NCBI RefSeq assembly: GCF_001420995.1
Contig: NZ_CP012185.1
Span: 496,001-560,000 of the forward strand
Reading direction: 5' to 3'
DNA: 64,000 bases
Source: Pseudonocardia sp. EC080619-01
GTDB taxonomy: Bacteria; Actinomycetota; Actinomycetes; Mycobacteriales; Pseudonocardiaceae
Position numbers and translations under genes: made by a program. Under the pieces are notes generated by a model. That model was not told the origin of the DNA. It ran no database searches and worked only from the letters and a program-made list of their open reading frames with translations. Below are positions 24,339 to 32,844 of the stretch, piece by piece; the stretch's first letter is position 1, and each line of letters begins with the position of its first letter.

Positions 24339-25115
24339 GGCTCTCGCTCCTCGTGCTGGTGTTCCTGGCCAGCAGGCCTACCAGAGCGGGCCGCGGATTC
24401 CACGCCGGTTGCCGAGCCTCGGCAGGGCAGTCACCGCCGCGATGCTCGGGTCCGGAAGCGCGCGAGCCAGGGGAAGTGGCTGGTGCTGTCCGCGGCCTGA
24501 GGACCGGGTGTAATGGCGCCGCCGACCACGGGGCCAGTCGACACGTGCGCACGGTGTCGGTTTCGTGAACCGGTGAGGGCTCGCTTCGTGTGATGGATCG
24601 GGTCCGCGGGCGGGCAGTATCCGCAAGGCCGCAGCGTGACGGTGGCCTGGGGGAGGGGGGCAGAGCGGAGTTCCGACTCGGACGGCTGGGCTATCGGTTG
24701 GGCTTTCCCGCGGGGGCCGGCTGCTTGCTCGCCGAAGTCGGCCGGGGTCTGTGTCGGTGTAGTGCGTCGGCAGCAATTCTAGCGTCAATGATTCATTGAC
24801 AGCAACATTCCGTCAAACAAACGACGACAACAAAACCCCCGGCAACGACGCAGCCGCCACGCCGTGGCCTGCTCTCGTGATCGTCGGTGTCTGGGCAGGA
24901 GCCCCGGAGAAGTACCGCAGACTGGCAGGGGAGCCGTTGCTCGTCGCCGCTCGGGTCGTCGCGGAGCGCGTCGGTGCCATGCTGGTGGTGCGGGGGTTCT
25001 ACCCGCACGTAGAGGAGCCCGAGAGCGTCAGTGGCCCCCGTCGACGCAATACGCGGTCCGGTGGTTTCGGCTGCTTGTGGGGCCGGGACGTTGGCGCCGC
25101 CGGGGTGGGCCTGGC
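24339..25115. other. Intergenic stretch with an isolated palindromic operator
   Basis: About 780 bases with no supported gene. It contains an A-rich segment at 24800-24845, unusual for this window, next to the perfect palindrome at 24784-24800. Frames across it give no family features. Confidence 0.45.
24784..24800. promoter_or_regulatory. Perfect palindrome GTCAATGATTCATTGAC (TetR-type operator)
   Basis: Eight-base arms around a single central base, ending in TTGACA (24796-24801), which can serve as a -35 box. Near-identical GTCAACGAAACATTGAC lies at 46464-46480. Sites of this form are typical of TetR-family repressors. The only TetR genes near this copy are decayed. Confidence 0.6.
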
Positions 25116-25607
25116 GTGGTAATCGGGCTCGAGCTCGGAAGTATGGACGAGCTGCGCAGGGCCGTGCGGACGGATGGGTTCTCTCGCCTGGATCGGCGGC
25201 TCGACCGCAGCGTTGCCACGGCCGACCCGGGTGCCACACTAGCCGCGATCGCGGGTGCCTATGTGGATTTCGCCGTGGAGCACCTGCACCTGTACCGCGC
25301 CATGGTGGTGGAGCGCCCACCGGGGCCCGAGCACAGGAACGAGCCCGACCCGGGAGAGCTGACTTTCCGGCGGCTGGAGTTGCGGGTGCTGAGCGGGATC
25401 GAGCAGGGACGCTTCCGAGTCGGCACCCCGGCGACGGCGCAGCTGTGGGCGGCGCTGCACGGCCTCGCGAACCTGGCGCTGGCCGAGACGGTAGCGCCTG
25501 GTCAGGTCCGCGCGGTTCTGGCCGATCTGCTTGTGCGGCTGAGCATCGGCTATGGCGACGAGCCCGAGTTCGGACAGGCGTCGGTCGATGCGTCATTGGG
25601 CCTGTGA
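25116..25607 (+). pseudogene. TetR-family ligand-binding domain lacking its DNA-binding domain
   Basis: From about ATG 25143 the frame reads MDELRRAVRTDGFSRLDRRL, the segment that normally follows the F-G-S-K-D end of a TetR helix-turn-helix. It then gives a complete WHG-like C-terminal domain: AIAGAYVDFAVEHLHLYRAMVV and TAQLWAALHGLANLALAE. No helix-turn-helix is readable in any frame upstream. It is either a 5'-deleted relic or, less likely, a stand-alone ligand-binding/dimerisation protein. GTG 25116 is an alternative start. Confidence 0.6.
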
Positions 25608-25887
25608 AGGCGAAGACGCAGGGCAGGGGTGATTGGGCTGTTGGACGAGGGCCGGCGACGGCGTCGCGGTGAGCGCGGCGCCCCGATCGTCCGCGACCGG
25701 AACGGGGCGCAGACTGGGTGCGGCGTCCGACGCGTGCCCTGCCCGGGTCCGCAAGTCCACGACCCACGGTGACGGCGGCCACATTGCGGCGTGTGGGGGC
25801 GCCCGCGGTCGTTCGCTGGAGCCAATGGGTGAGGTAGATTGTCTGCGGCAGGTGGCCGTAGGCGACGTCCGGGACGAGGTGTGAGCG

Positions 25888-26109
25888 ATGATGCTGGACC
25901 AGCAGCATCGGGTCGGTGTCTCCGGCGGTCGTGAACCGTTGCCGTCGCCGACGTGGGAGCGCGCGGCTCGTGAAGCTGTTGCGTCGGTGCGAGCCGAGGG
26001 CTTGGAGCCTGGCCCCGACACAGTCGCGACGCTGCGGGCGATCAGTGCAGGTGAGACCTGTGTCGAGGACGCCGTTGCGGCGATCCTCTCTCCCTATCGC
26101 TCGGCGTGA
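25888..26109 (+). CDS. VbhA-type antitoxin of a Fic module
   Basis: 73 residues. The segment SVRAEG (~residues 33-38) matches the (S/T)-x-x-x-E-(G/N) inhibitory motif of class I Fic antitoxins, whose Glu blocks ATP gamma-phosphate positioning in the Fic active site. The following 'GPDTVATLRAISAGETCVEDAVAAIL' matches the G-E/x-D-E helical end of VbhA-like proteins. Tandem ATGs at 25888 and 25891 are possible starts. The stop overlaps the toxin start (GTGA at 26106-26109), giving coupled synthesis with the antitoxin first. Confidence 0.85.
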   Translation: MMLDQQHRVGVSGGREPLPSPTWERAAREAVASVRAEGLEPGPDTVATLRAISAGETCVEDAVAAILSPYRSA

Positions 26110-26681
26110 GCTGGGACCCAGACCTCGATCTCGAGCACGGCGTCCTAACGAACTTGCAGGGCATCACCGACCGTTGCGAGCTCGAGGCGGTCGAAGCGCA
26201 GGTGACGGCGATCCGGATCGCTGAGCTCGCGATCGATCCGCCCCGCGGGCGCTTCGACCTTCCACACCTGCAGGCGATCCACTACAAGATCTTCGCGGAC
26301 TTGTACCCGTTCGCCGGTCAGATCCGTCGGGTACGTCTCGGTAAGGCTGGCACTGTGTTCTGCCCGCCGGAGGAGATCCCTGCCTACGCCGCGGTCGTGT
26401 TCGATGGTCGAACCGATCCGGCCCGGCTGCGAGGGCTCGTGCGGGGTGAGGTCGTGGACCTGCTCACCGCCCTGATGGCGGGCCTGTTGTTCCTGCATCC
26501 ATTCCGGGAGGGAAACGGGCGCGCGGTGCGCGCCTACCTGCAGTTACTTGCTATGGCTGGTGGGTGGCCGCTGTCCTGGGCCGGGCTGGGACGCGATGAC
26601 AACGCGCGGGCCGGTCGGGACGCCTGCGCCGGGGATGTAAGCCTGCTTCGCGTGATTGTGGGTCGACACCTCGGCACGTGA
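26106..26681 (+). CDS. Fic/DOC-family AMP-transferase toxin
   Basis: 191 residues. The Fic motif is HPFREGNGR (~residues 133-141), fully matching HPFx(D/E)GNGR, with the catalytic His and phosphate-binding residues present. 'IHYKIFADLYPFAGQIRRV' (~residues 57-75) is the conserved early Fic helix and G-Q-I-R hairpin. Such enzymes AMPylate targets such as DNA gyrase/topoisomerase IV. GTG start overlaps the antitoxin stop by four bases. An intact toxin-antitoxin pair inside a zone of decayed genes fits with plasmid- or island-derived DNA being retained. Confidence 0.92.
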   Translation: MSWDPDLDLEHGVLTNLQGITDRCELEAVEAQVTAIRIAELAIDPPRGRFDLPHLQAIHYKIFADLYPFAGQIRRVRLGKAGTVFCPPEEIPAYAAVVFDGRTDPARLRGLVRGEVVDLLTALMAGLLFLHPFREGNGRAVRAYLQLLAMAGGWPLSWAGLGRDDNARAGRDACAGDVSLLRVIVGRHLGT

Positions 26682-27177
26682 CCGGGTGGAGGCCTCGGCG
26701 ATTTTCGGTCGGCGCCGATGATCGGGCGGCGAGCTCCGCGGACGAGGACCTTGTCGCGAGGCGGTCCGAGCGGCGACAGCGACGTCGTGGGTCCCAGTGG
26801 CACCGCTGTTGCGGTCGCGACGTCGTGGGCTTCGAGGACGCGCGGAGGTCCAGTCGGGTCGGCGGTGGCGGTGGCGGTGGCGGTGGCGGTGGCGGTGGCG
26901 AGCATCGCGGAGGCAGCCAGGCATCGTTTGGGATACCCGAACGACATCCGGCGCACGCCCACCCGCTGACCAGGCGGGCCAGATTGTGTCTGCCGACCAC
27001 AGCGACCCGGCCCCCGGTCAGTTCGAAGGCGCGCTGTGCCTTGTCCGCCTCGGCCTGCACAGCGCGCTCGACGCAGCCGGGCCCGGCGACCAGGATCGTG
27101 TCGGTCCGGTGCGCGACCAGCGCCCCGGTGCACGTAAGGAAGTGGTTCGATTCAACGAAGATATCTTGATCAACCAT
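26551..27177 (-). CDS. Hypothetical ORF under an iron box, with Pro-rich repeat
   Basis: Up to 208 residues from ATG 27177; I recognise no family. The first ~85 residues (MVDQDIFVESNHFLTCTGAL, then RTDTILVAGPGCVERAVQAE) look like a normal mixed alpha/beta protein. After about residue 90 a GGCGGT-type repeat encodes a run of prolines and the composition becomes Arg/Pro-rich, so the true protein may end or have shifted frame there. TAACCT lies 7 bases before the ATG, a leaderless promoter arrangement, and an IdeR-like box overlaps it. Its 3' part overlaps the Fic gene on the other strand. Confidence 0.35.
   Translation of the reverse strand: MVDQDIFVESNHFLTCTGALVAHRTDTILVAGPGCVERAVQAEADKAQRAFELTGGRVAVVGRHNLARLVSGWACAGCRSGIPNDAWLPPRCSPPPPPPPPPPPPPTRLDLRASSKPTTSRPQQRCHWDPRRRCRRSDRLATRSSSAELAARSSAPTENRRGLHPVTCRGVDPQSREAGLHPRRRRPDRPARCHRVPARPRTAATHQP
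26861..26899. repeat. GGCGGT hexanucleotide repeat (6.5 copies)
   Basis: Six GGCGGT units plus GGC in perfect tandem. On the minus strand it encodes Pro-Pro or Ala-Thr runs depending on frame. Changes in copy number would not alter frame, only run length. Confidence 0.9.
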
Positions 27178-27182
27178 CGGGG

Positions 27183-27201
27183 TTAGGTTACGCTAACCTT
27201 G
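27183..27201. promoter_or_regulatory. IdeR/DmdR-type iron box
   Basis: TTAGGTTACGCTAACCTTG matches the 19-base actinobacterial iron box TTAGGTTAGSCTAACCTAA at about 16 positions, including the full inner palindrome. It begins 6 bases upstream of ATG 27177 and overlaps the TAACCT -10 hexamer, so the iron-loaded repressor would block that promoter. Confidence 0.75.
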
Positions 27202-27236
27202 CTGCTTCGTGGTGGGAGCGGCGTTCAATTCGGGTA

Positions 27237-27274
27237 GACGGTGGCTCGGTCACCCCCACGACCGGGCCACCGTC
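27237..27274. terminator. Strong stem-loop, possible bidirectional terminator
   Basis: GACGGTGGCTCGGTC (27237-27251) pairs with GACCGGGCCACCGTC (27260-27274) through 14 Watson-Crick pairs and one G-T wobble, with an 8-base loop. A second smaller hairpin, CCTCTAGGC/GCCTAGGGG, follows at about 27277-27298. There is no U-tract, as is usual in high-GC actinobacteria. Confidence 0.5.
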
Positions 27275-27418
27275 CCCCTCTAGGCTGCTGCCTAGGGGAG
27301 TTGGCTAGCCTGGACACCAGCGGATGTCCGCCGATGGCGGAGTGAGCGCGGTCCGAAGATCCTCCCGGCCTCGCCGCACCTCACACCGCAGAAGAACCAA
27401 CGACCGCCCGGGCTAGGT

Positions 27419-27772
27419 GTGCTCACCGACGAGATCACCGGCGAGCTGTCGGACGCGCGGGCGGCGGTCCGGTGGATGCCGCACGGAATCGGCCACATGC
27501 TCGGCGTCGACCTGCACGACTGCATGGCGGTCGCCGCCGAGTGGATGACGGCCCCACTCGAACCCGGTCACGTCATCGCCGTCGAGCTCGGTGTGCACCT
27601 CTCGCCCCACGACGCACACGTACCCGGACACCTTCGCGGGATCGGCGTACGGATCGAGGACGACGTCGTGGTGACCGAGGACGGGTACGAGAACCTGACC
27701 GCAGCACTGGCACGTTCCTCGGACGACGTCGAACGCTGGATCGCCTCGATGAACGCGCGCGGTGTGGCGTGA
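27419..27772 (+). pseudogene. C-terminal fragment of M24 aminopeptidase (PepP-like)
   Basis: 117 codons carrying the C-terminal metal-binding part of Xaa-Pro aminopeptidases: RWMPHGIGHMLGVDLHDC (metal-ligand His region), LEPGHVIAVELG (usually PGMVxTxEPG, here the E-P-G Pro is Leu) and RGIGVRIEDDVVVTEDGYENL (final Glu ligand). The N-terminal two-thirds of the family is absent, so it is a truncated relic. Three bases after its stop a second frame opens (ATG 27775, MPEFMSPEHVAVMRERLL) but ends after about 32 codons; it looks like the 5' stub of another lost gene. Confidence 0.75.
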
Positions 27773-27953
27773 ACATGCCCGAGTTCATGTCCCCGGAGCA
27801 CGTCGCGGTCATGCGCGAGCGGCTGCTCGGTGAACCGACCGCATCGCAGCCCGACCCGCACCACCCGAGCTGACCGGACGCGACGAACTCCGCCGCGCGC
27901 CGGCCGACTGCACCAATCACACCGGCTATCGTCGGCAGCGGACAGGAGGTCGC

Positions 27954-28982
27954 ATGGCGGAGCATCTGCGGCGTCGCCCCACTCTGGCGGACGTGGCACG
28001 GACAGCGGGTGTGGACGCAAGCCTGGTCTCCCGGGTCCTGCGCAACGATCCGCGTGGCTTCGCCTCCGCGAAGACGCGCGAGCGGATCCACGCCGCCGCG
28101 CAGGAGATCGGCTACCGCGCCAACGCCGCCGCGCGGGGCTTGCGGTCCGCACGGACCATGACGTTGGGCCTCTTGCTGCCGGGCTTGTCCAGCCCGGTCT
28201 ACTCGTCGATCGCGCATGGGGTGGAGGAACGGGCTGGGCGGCACGGCTACGGCCTGGTGCTGGGCACGCACGCGGCTGGCGATCCGCACGAGACAATGAC
28301 GGACATGCTCATGCACGGACGCGTGGACGGGCTGCTGGTCTCGTCCGGTCGGATCGAGGACCGGGCCCTGCGCCGGTTGGTCGATCAGTTCCCGCAGTCG
28401 GTGGTGCTGGTAAACCGGCAGGTCCGCGGGGTCGCGGCCAGCGTCGTGTTGCGGGACGCCGACGCGTCCGCGGTGGCCGTGGCACACCTGGCGGAGCTCG
28501 GGCATCGGGAAATCTGCGGCATCTTCGGCCCGGGCAGCCTGGACACGATGGTCCGGCGCCGGCGGGGATTCTTCGCCGAGGCCGAGCAGCAGGGGGTCCG
28601 GGCGGGCGCGGTGGACATGGCCGAGCGGGACCAGCGGGCCGGGTTCGACGGGGTTCGGCGGGCGCTGGACCGCGATCCCCGGCCCACTGCCGTGGTCGCC
28701 GCGACGTTCCCCATGGCCGTCGGTGTGCTCGCTGGGCTCCACGCCGCCGGCGTTGCCGTCCCAGCTCAGATGTCGGTCGTCGCCCTGCATAACGACGACC
28801 TCGCCGACTACCTGGTTCCGCGGCTCACGGCGGTCGCGCTGCCGACCGAACGTCTGGGTGCGGAGGCCGTCGAGCTGGCACTCGCGCTGGTCGACGGTGG
28901 TGAACCGCGTCGTGTCGTGGTGCCCGACCCACCGCACCTCGTGCGCCGGGAGTCGACCACGACATTGATATCAAACGATTGA
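27954..28982 (+). CDS. LacI-family transcriptional regulator
   Basis: 342 residues. The N-terminal helix-turn-helix reads PTLADVARTAGVDASLVSRVLRN (residues ~9-31), followed by the hinge 'IGYRANAAARGLRS'. The periplasmic-binding-like core (MTLGLLLPGLSSPVYSSIAHGVEE through VSVVALHNDD) is complete. ATG 27954 has AGGAGG 5 bases upstream. It lies 55 bases before the hydrolase/molybdenum-enzyme operon on the same strand; TTGATATCAA, a LacI-like operator, overlaps its own 3' end and sits just upstream of the next promoter, pointing to control of that operon. Confidence 0.95.
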   Translation: MAEHLRRRPTLADVARTAGVDASLVSRVLRNDPRGFASAKTRERIHAAAQEIGYRANAAARGLRSARTMTLGLLLPGLSSPVYSSIAHGVEERAGRHGYGLVLGTHAAGDPHETMTDMLMHGRVDGLLVSSGRIEDRALRRLVDQFPQSVVLVNRQVRGVAASVVLRDADASAVAVAHLAELGHREICGIFGPGSLDTMVRRRRGFFAEAEQQGVRAGAVDMAERDQRAGFDGVRRALDRDPRPTAVVAATFPMAVGVLAGLHAAGVAVPAQMSVVALHNDDLADYLVPRLTAVALPTERLGAEAVELALALVDGGEPRRVVVPDPPHLVRRESTTTLISND

Positions 28983-29008
28983 CGCCCCCGGTGAACTGCT
29001 CGTAGCTT
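28965..29008 (+). promoter_or_regulatory. LacI-type operator plus promoter of the molybdenum-enzyme operon
   Basis: TTGATATCAA (28965-28974) is a perfect 10-base palindrome of the kind bound by LacI-family proteins. TTGACG (28979-28984) and TAGCTT (29003-29008) with 18-base spacing form a plausible promoter 30 bases upstream of the ATG at 29038. The operator is directly upstream of the -35 box. Confidence 0.5.
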
Positions 29009-29037
29009 TCCTGCGTCACCGCAGAGGAGAGTCACCG

Positions 29038-29814
29038 ATGACCCGCATCGTCGACATCTCGATGACGCTCGAGAACGGGGTCCCCTCGGACCCGCCGGGC
29101 TACGAGTTCGAGATCGAGTACAAGAGCCATCAGGACACACTGCCGATGCTGCAGCGGCGCTACGAGGGCCTGCAGCCCGACGAGTTACCGAACTCCGAGG
29201 CGTTCGCGCTGGAGACGGTGCACCTGTCCACCCACAACGGGACCCACGTCGACGCGCCGTGGCACTACTCGTCGCTCATGGACGACGGCAGTCGCCCGCG
29301 CACCATCGACAAGATGCCCCTCGATTGGTTCCTGCGCCCGGGCGTCAAGCTCGACTTCCGACATCTCGAGGACGGCTACGTGGTCACGGCGGCCGACCTC
29401 GAGGCCGAGTTCAAGCGCATCGACTACGAGCTGCAGCCTCACGACATCGTCCTTGCCAACACCTCCGCTGGCTTGCGCTTTGGCGAGAAGGAGTACGTGC
29501 AGAGCGGGTGCGGCTTCGGCAGGGAGGCCACGCTCTGGTTGTGCGACAAGGGAGTCCGCGTCGTCGGCACGGACGCCTGGAGCTGGGACGCTCCCTTTCC
29601 CTACGTCGTGGAGCGCTACGCCCACGACAAGGACGCCTCGATCATCTGGGAGGGGCACAAGGCGGGCCGCCACACCGAGTACTGCCAGATCGAGAAGCTC
29701 CGCCACCTCGACCAGTTGCCCGACCACGGCTTCACCGTGTCCTGCTTCCCGGTGAAGATCCATGCGGCGTCCGCGGGCTGGACCCGCGCCGTCGCCATCC
29801 TGGAGGACCGATGA
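29038..29814 (+). CDS. Cyclase-family metal-dependent hydrolase (kynurenine formamidase/isatin hydrolase-like)
   Basis: 258 residues. The family metal motif is STHNGTHVDAPWHY (~residues 64-77), matching H-x-G-T-H-x-D-x-P-x-H in modified form: the first His is shifted (H-N-G-T-H-V-D-A-P-W-H). 'GTDAWSWDAP' and a late 'HKAGRHTEYCQIEKLRHLDQLP' resemble the second-half ligands. These enzymes hydrolyse formamides, isatin or other cyclic amides/ketones using Mn or Zn. It is the first gene of the operon behind the LacI regulator; its TGA overlaps the next ATG (ATGA). A ring-opening hydrolase role is inferred. Confidence 0.88.
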   Translation: MTRIVDISMTLENGVPSDPPGYEFEIEYKSHQDTLPMLQRRYEGLQPDELPNSEAFALETVHLSTHNGTHVDAPWHYSSLMDDGSRPRTIDKMPLDWFLRPGVKLDFRHLEDGYVVTAADLEAEFKRIDYELQPHDIVLANTSAGLRFGEKEYVQSGCGFGREATLWLCDKGVRVVGTDAWSWDAPFPYVVERYAHDKDASIIWEGHKAGRHTEYCQIEKLRHLDQLPDHGFTVSCFPVKIHAASAGWTRAVAILEDR

Positions 29815-30626
29815 CGACCGACAGCGTCCACAGCCACGCCCGCGCAATGTCGCACCTCGACCGGGAGCCGACGTCCTTCGACTCCTATAAGGACCGCTAC
29901 AAGACGATTCGCATGGAGCGGACGGACGGGATCCTCGAGGTCGCCTTCCACACCGACGGCGGCCCGCTGCAGTGGAGCCTGCTGGCGCACAACGAGTTCG
30001 AGGACGCCTTCCTCGAGATCGGCCGCGACCGCGAGAACGACGTCGTCATCCTCACCGGCACAGGCGAGGCCTTCAGCGGCCCCGCCATCGAGCCCGGCAA
30101 GCACCCGAACCGCCGCACCATGACTCCCGAGATATACGACCCGATCCAGTGGGAGGGCAAGCACCTGCTGCCGAACCTGCTGTCCATCGAGGCCCCGGTG
30201 ATCGCGGCCATCAACGGTCCCGCCGTACGGCACGCGGAGATCCCGCTCGTCAGCGACATCGTGCTGGCCACCGAGGACACCTACTTCCAGGACACCGCGC
30301 ACTTCCCGGGTGGGATGGTGCCCGGGGACGGCATGCACATCGTGATGCCGCTGCTCATGGGCCCGACCCGCGGCAAGTACTTCCTCTACACCGGCCAACA
30401 GGTCAGCGCCGCGCAGGCCAGGGAGATCGGCCTGGTCAACGAGGTGCTTCCACGCGAGGACCTGCGCCCCCGGGCCCGCGAGCTCGCCCGGGTCCTCCTG
30501 CAGCAGCCGCGGCTGGTCCGTCGCTACACGCGGACCGTCCTGACCGAGGACCTGCGCCGGCGGCTGCACGGTCTTCTGGGCTACGGCCTCGCCCTGGAGG
30601 GCATGGCACGGATGAAGAGCGGTTGA
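29811..30626 (+). CDS. Crotonase-fold beta-diketone hydrolase, 6-oxocamphor hydrolase-like
   Basis: 271 residues. It resembles 6-oxocamphor hydrolase more than enoyl-CoA hydratase. YKDRYKTIRMER opens the fold. 'VAFHTDGGPLQWS' has the His-Thr-x-Gly turn, 'INGPAVRHAEIPLVSDIVLA' has a His where that hydrolase has one, and 'FQDTAHFPGGMVPGDGMH' supplies the His and Asp remembered as catalytic in the family. These enzymes cleave C-C bonds of cyclic 1,3-diketones without CoA. It overlaps the upstream hydrolase gene by four bases, and the molybdenum subunit gene follows 4 bases later. Substrate inferred only. Confidence 0.82.
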   Translation: MTTDSVHSHARAMSHLDREPTSFDSYKDRYKTIRMERTDGILEVAFHTDGGPLQWSLLAHNEFEDAFLEIGRDRENDVVILTGTGEAFSGPAIEPGKHPNRRTMTPEIYDPIQWEGKHLLPNLLSIEAPVIAAINGPAVRHAEIPLVSDIVLATEDTYFQDTAHFPGGMVPGDGMHIVMPLLMGPTRGKYFLYTGQQVSAAQAREIGLVNEVLPREDLRPRARELARVLLQQPRLVRRYTRTVLTEDLRRRLHGLLGYGLALEGMARMKSG

Positions 30627-30630
30627 TCCG

Positions 30631-32844
30631 ATGAGTGCGACGAGTGTCCGGTTGCTCAAGCGGGACGCGTTCGCGTTCGCCGGTGGCTCGGCGCTCTTCG
30701 TCGACGACATCCGGCCGGACGGTCTGCTGCACATGGCGGTCGTCCGCAGCACCCGGGCGCACGCCCGGGTGCTGCGGGTCGACACTGCCCCGGCCAAGGC
30801 GATACCCGGCGTGGTCCGGGTACTGGAGGGCCGGGAGGCCTCGCTACACCTGCGCCCGCTGCCTTATCAGTTCGGCGAGCCCGAGCTGATCGGCGGGCGG
30901 CGGGCGGTGCTGGAGGCACTGCCGATCGAGGAGATCCGCTACGTCGGGGAACCGGTCGCGGTCGTCGCGGCGGAGAGCCGTCGAGCCGCCCGGGCGGCGG
31001 CCGCCGCGGTAGTCGTGGACTACGACGACCTGCCCGCACTGCTCGACGCGCGCGTCTTCCTCGCCGACCCGGATCCGCGGCACGTCATCGCCGAGAACGA
31101 GACGGTGTCGGGCGATGCGGACCAGGTACTGCGCGCGGCCGAGCACGTGATCCGTACCGAGTTCTCTTTGGGGCGCAGCAGCACCGCCCCGATCGAGCCG
31201 CGGGGCTACCTCGCGGACTGGGACGGGTCCAGGTTGACCGTCCATGCGGCGCACCAGCAGCCCTTCCAGCTGCGCGCCGAGCTGGCCGAGGTGCTTGCCC
31301 TGCCGGTCGGATCGATCCGGGTGGTGGTGCCGAACGTCGGCGGAGCCTTCGGTCTCAAGATGACCGGGCCTGTCGAGGAACCGCTGGTCTGCCTGCTGGC
31401 CATGCTGTGCGGGCGGCCGGTGAAGTGGATCGAGACACGTGCCGAGTGTTTCCTCGGTGGGGGCCGCGAGCAGCTCCATGACGTCGAGGTCGCCCACACC
31501 GCGAACGGGCGGATCCTTGCGTTGCGGGACCGGATCGTGATCCCGGTCGGTGCCGAAGCCGTCCAGCCTGGCTGGCGACAGGCGTTCGTCAGCGTCGCGG
31601 CGTTCCCCACCGCCTATCGCGTCCCCCATCTCGACGTCCGATCTCGGGTCGTCGCGACCAACCTGCCGCCCTGGCACTCCTGCAGAGGCTTCGGAAAGGA
31701 GGCTCCGGTGTTCGTCATGGAACGGATCATGGACATGGTCGCCCGCCGAACGGGGATCACCCCCGCCGAGGTGCGCCGGTGCAACCTGCTGCGGCCCGAC
31801 GACCTCCCGCACCGCATGGCGTCGGGATACCGGGTCGACAGCGGGAACCTCCCGGCCGTGCTGGATCAGGTGCTCGAGCTGGACGTCGGTGCGAACGACG
31901 GGATGGAGGCCGACGGCGTCGGCCTCGCCGTGGAGGTCACCCCCGAGGGCGGCGGGCATGCCGCCGGACGGAGGGAACCCGGCGACGCTCCGACGGTGGC
32001 GGCGCCGGAGGCCGCGGCGATCCGCCTCCGGCCCGACGGCACAGTTGAGGTGCGCACCGGTGTCACGAACCCGGGCGGCGGCAACGACACAGCGCTCGCC
32101 CGGCTCGCCGCCGGGGAACTGGGGATCGCCCCGGCGCAGGTCCACGTGGTGCAGGGCGACACCGACCTGTGCCCGCCGGGAACCGGCAACGCCAGCAGCC
32201 GGGGCGTCGCGGTCGGCGGGCCGGCCGTCGTCCTCGCGGCCCGCGCCCTGGCCACCACGCTCGACTCCCTCGGCGTCGAGAAGATCGACGCGGGGATCTG
32301 GACGCGGCACGGGCCGCTGGAGCACGTCCGGGAGTACCAGCCGGACCCGCCGGCCGATCTCGCATACCGCTACAGCTATCCATACTTCTCCTCGGGTGCC
32401 TACGTCGCGCGGGTCGACGTGGACCGGGCCACCGGTCGCGTCCGGCTTCGCTCGCTGACGGCCGTGCACGACTGCGGCCGGGTGATCGAACCCGTGCTGG
32501 TGGAGGGGCAGCTGCAGGGCGCGATGGCGATGGGCGCGGGGCTGGCACTGTCGGAGGAGAGCCGGTTCGACGAGCGGGGCGTACCGCAGGCCTCCTCGTT
32601 CAAGGAGTATCTCGCTCCCCGGGCGAACGACCTGCCGGACTTCCTGATCGGCCACCACGAGACCCCCGCACCGCACACCCTGCTCGGCGCCAAGGGCGCG
32701 GGCGAGGCCGGAGTTGGCGGGGCGCTGGCCGCCATCGCCAACGCCGTCGACGACGCCCTGTCGCGCCAAGGCGGCCGGGAGGTCATCACGGCCCCTCTGG
32801 ACCCGCCGGCGGTGCTGGCCTTGCTACCGGAGGAGGCATCGTGA
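30631..32844 (+). CDS. Molybdenum hydroxylase large subunit (XDH/CoxL-like)
   Basis: 737 residues, the expected size of a molybdopterin-binding subunit. The N-terminal a/b-hammerhead has 'FVDDIRPDGLLHMAVVRSTRAHARV'; 'IRYVGEPVAVVAAES' follows; 'VGGAFGLKM' (~residue 235) contacts the cofactor; 'SCRGFGKEAPVFVMERIMD' (~350) is in the substrate channel and lacks the CO-dehydrogenase Cys loop; 'GAKGAGEAGVGG' (~695) has the catalytic Glu. It oxidises or hydrates an organic substrate rather than CO. It is the catalytic member of a three-subunit enzyme with the next two genes; its stop overlaps the FAD-subunit GTG (GTGA). Confidence 0.93.
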   Translation: MSATSVRLLKRDAFAFAGGSALFVDDIRPDGLLHMAVVRSTRAHARVLRVDTAPAKAIPGVVRVLEGREASLHLRPLPYQFGEPELIGGRRAVLEALPIEEIRYVGEPVAVVAAESRRAARAAAAAVVVDYDDLPALLDARVFLADPDPRHVIAENETVSGDADQVLRAAEHVIRTEFSLGRSSTAPIEPRGYLADWDGSRLTVHAAHQQPFQLRAELAEVLALPVGSIRVVVPNVGGAFGLKMTGPVEEPLVCLLAMLCGRPVKWIETRAECFLGGGREQLHDVEVAHTANGRILALRDRIVIPVGAEAVQPGWRQAFVSVAAFPTAYRVPHLDVRSRVVATNLPPWHSCRGFGKEAPVFVMERIMDMVARRTGITPAEVRRCNLLRPDDLPHRMASGYRVDSGNLPAVLDQVLELDVGANDGMEADGVGLAVEVTPEGGGHAAGRREPGDAPTVAAPEAAAIRLRPDGTVEVRTGVTNPGGGNDTALARLAAGELGIAPAQVHVVQGDTDLCPPGTGNASSRGVAVGGPAVVLAARALATTLDSLGVEKIDAGIWTRHGPLEHVREYQPDPPADLAYRYSYPYFSSGAYVARVDVDRATGRVRLRSLTAVHDCGRVIEPVLVEGQLQGAMAMGAGLALSEESRFDERGVPQASSFKEYLAPRANDLPDFLIGHHETPAPHTLLGAKGAGEAGVGGALAAIANAVDDALSRQGGREVITAPLDPPAVLALLPEEAS

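Noticed and set aside
24793..25908. 371-codon minus-strand ORF
   Set aside because: It runs antisense through the TetR ligand-binding domain, has no recognisable domain and an Arg/Pro-rich composition typical of shadow frames.
26861..26899. A CRISPR or regulatory repeat array
   Set aside because: It is a simple uninterrupted hexanucleotide repeat without spacers; recorded only as a microsatellite.
30844..32769. 641-codon minus-strand ORF
   Set aside because: It is fully antisense to the molybdenum large subunit, which has complete family motifs; a shadow of GC-rich codon use.
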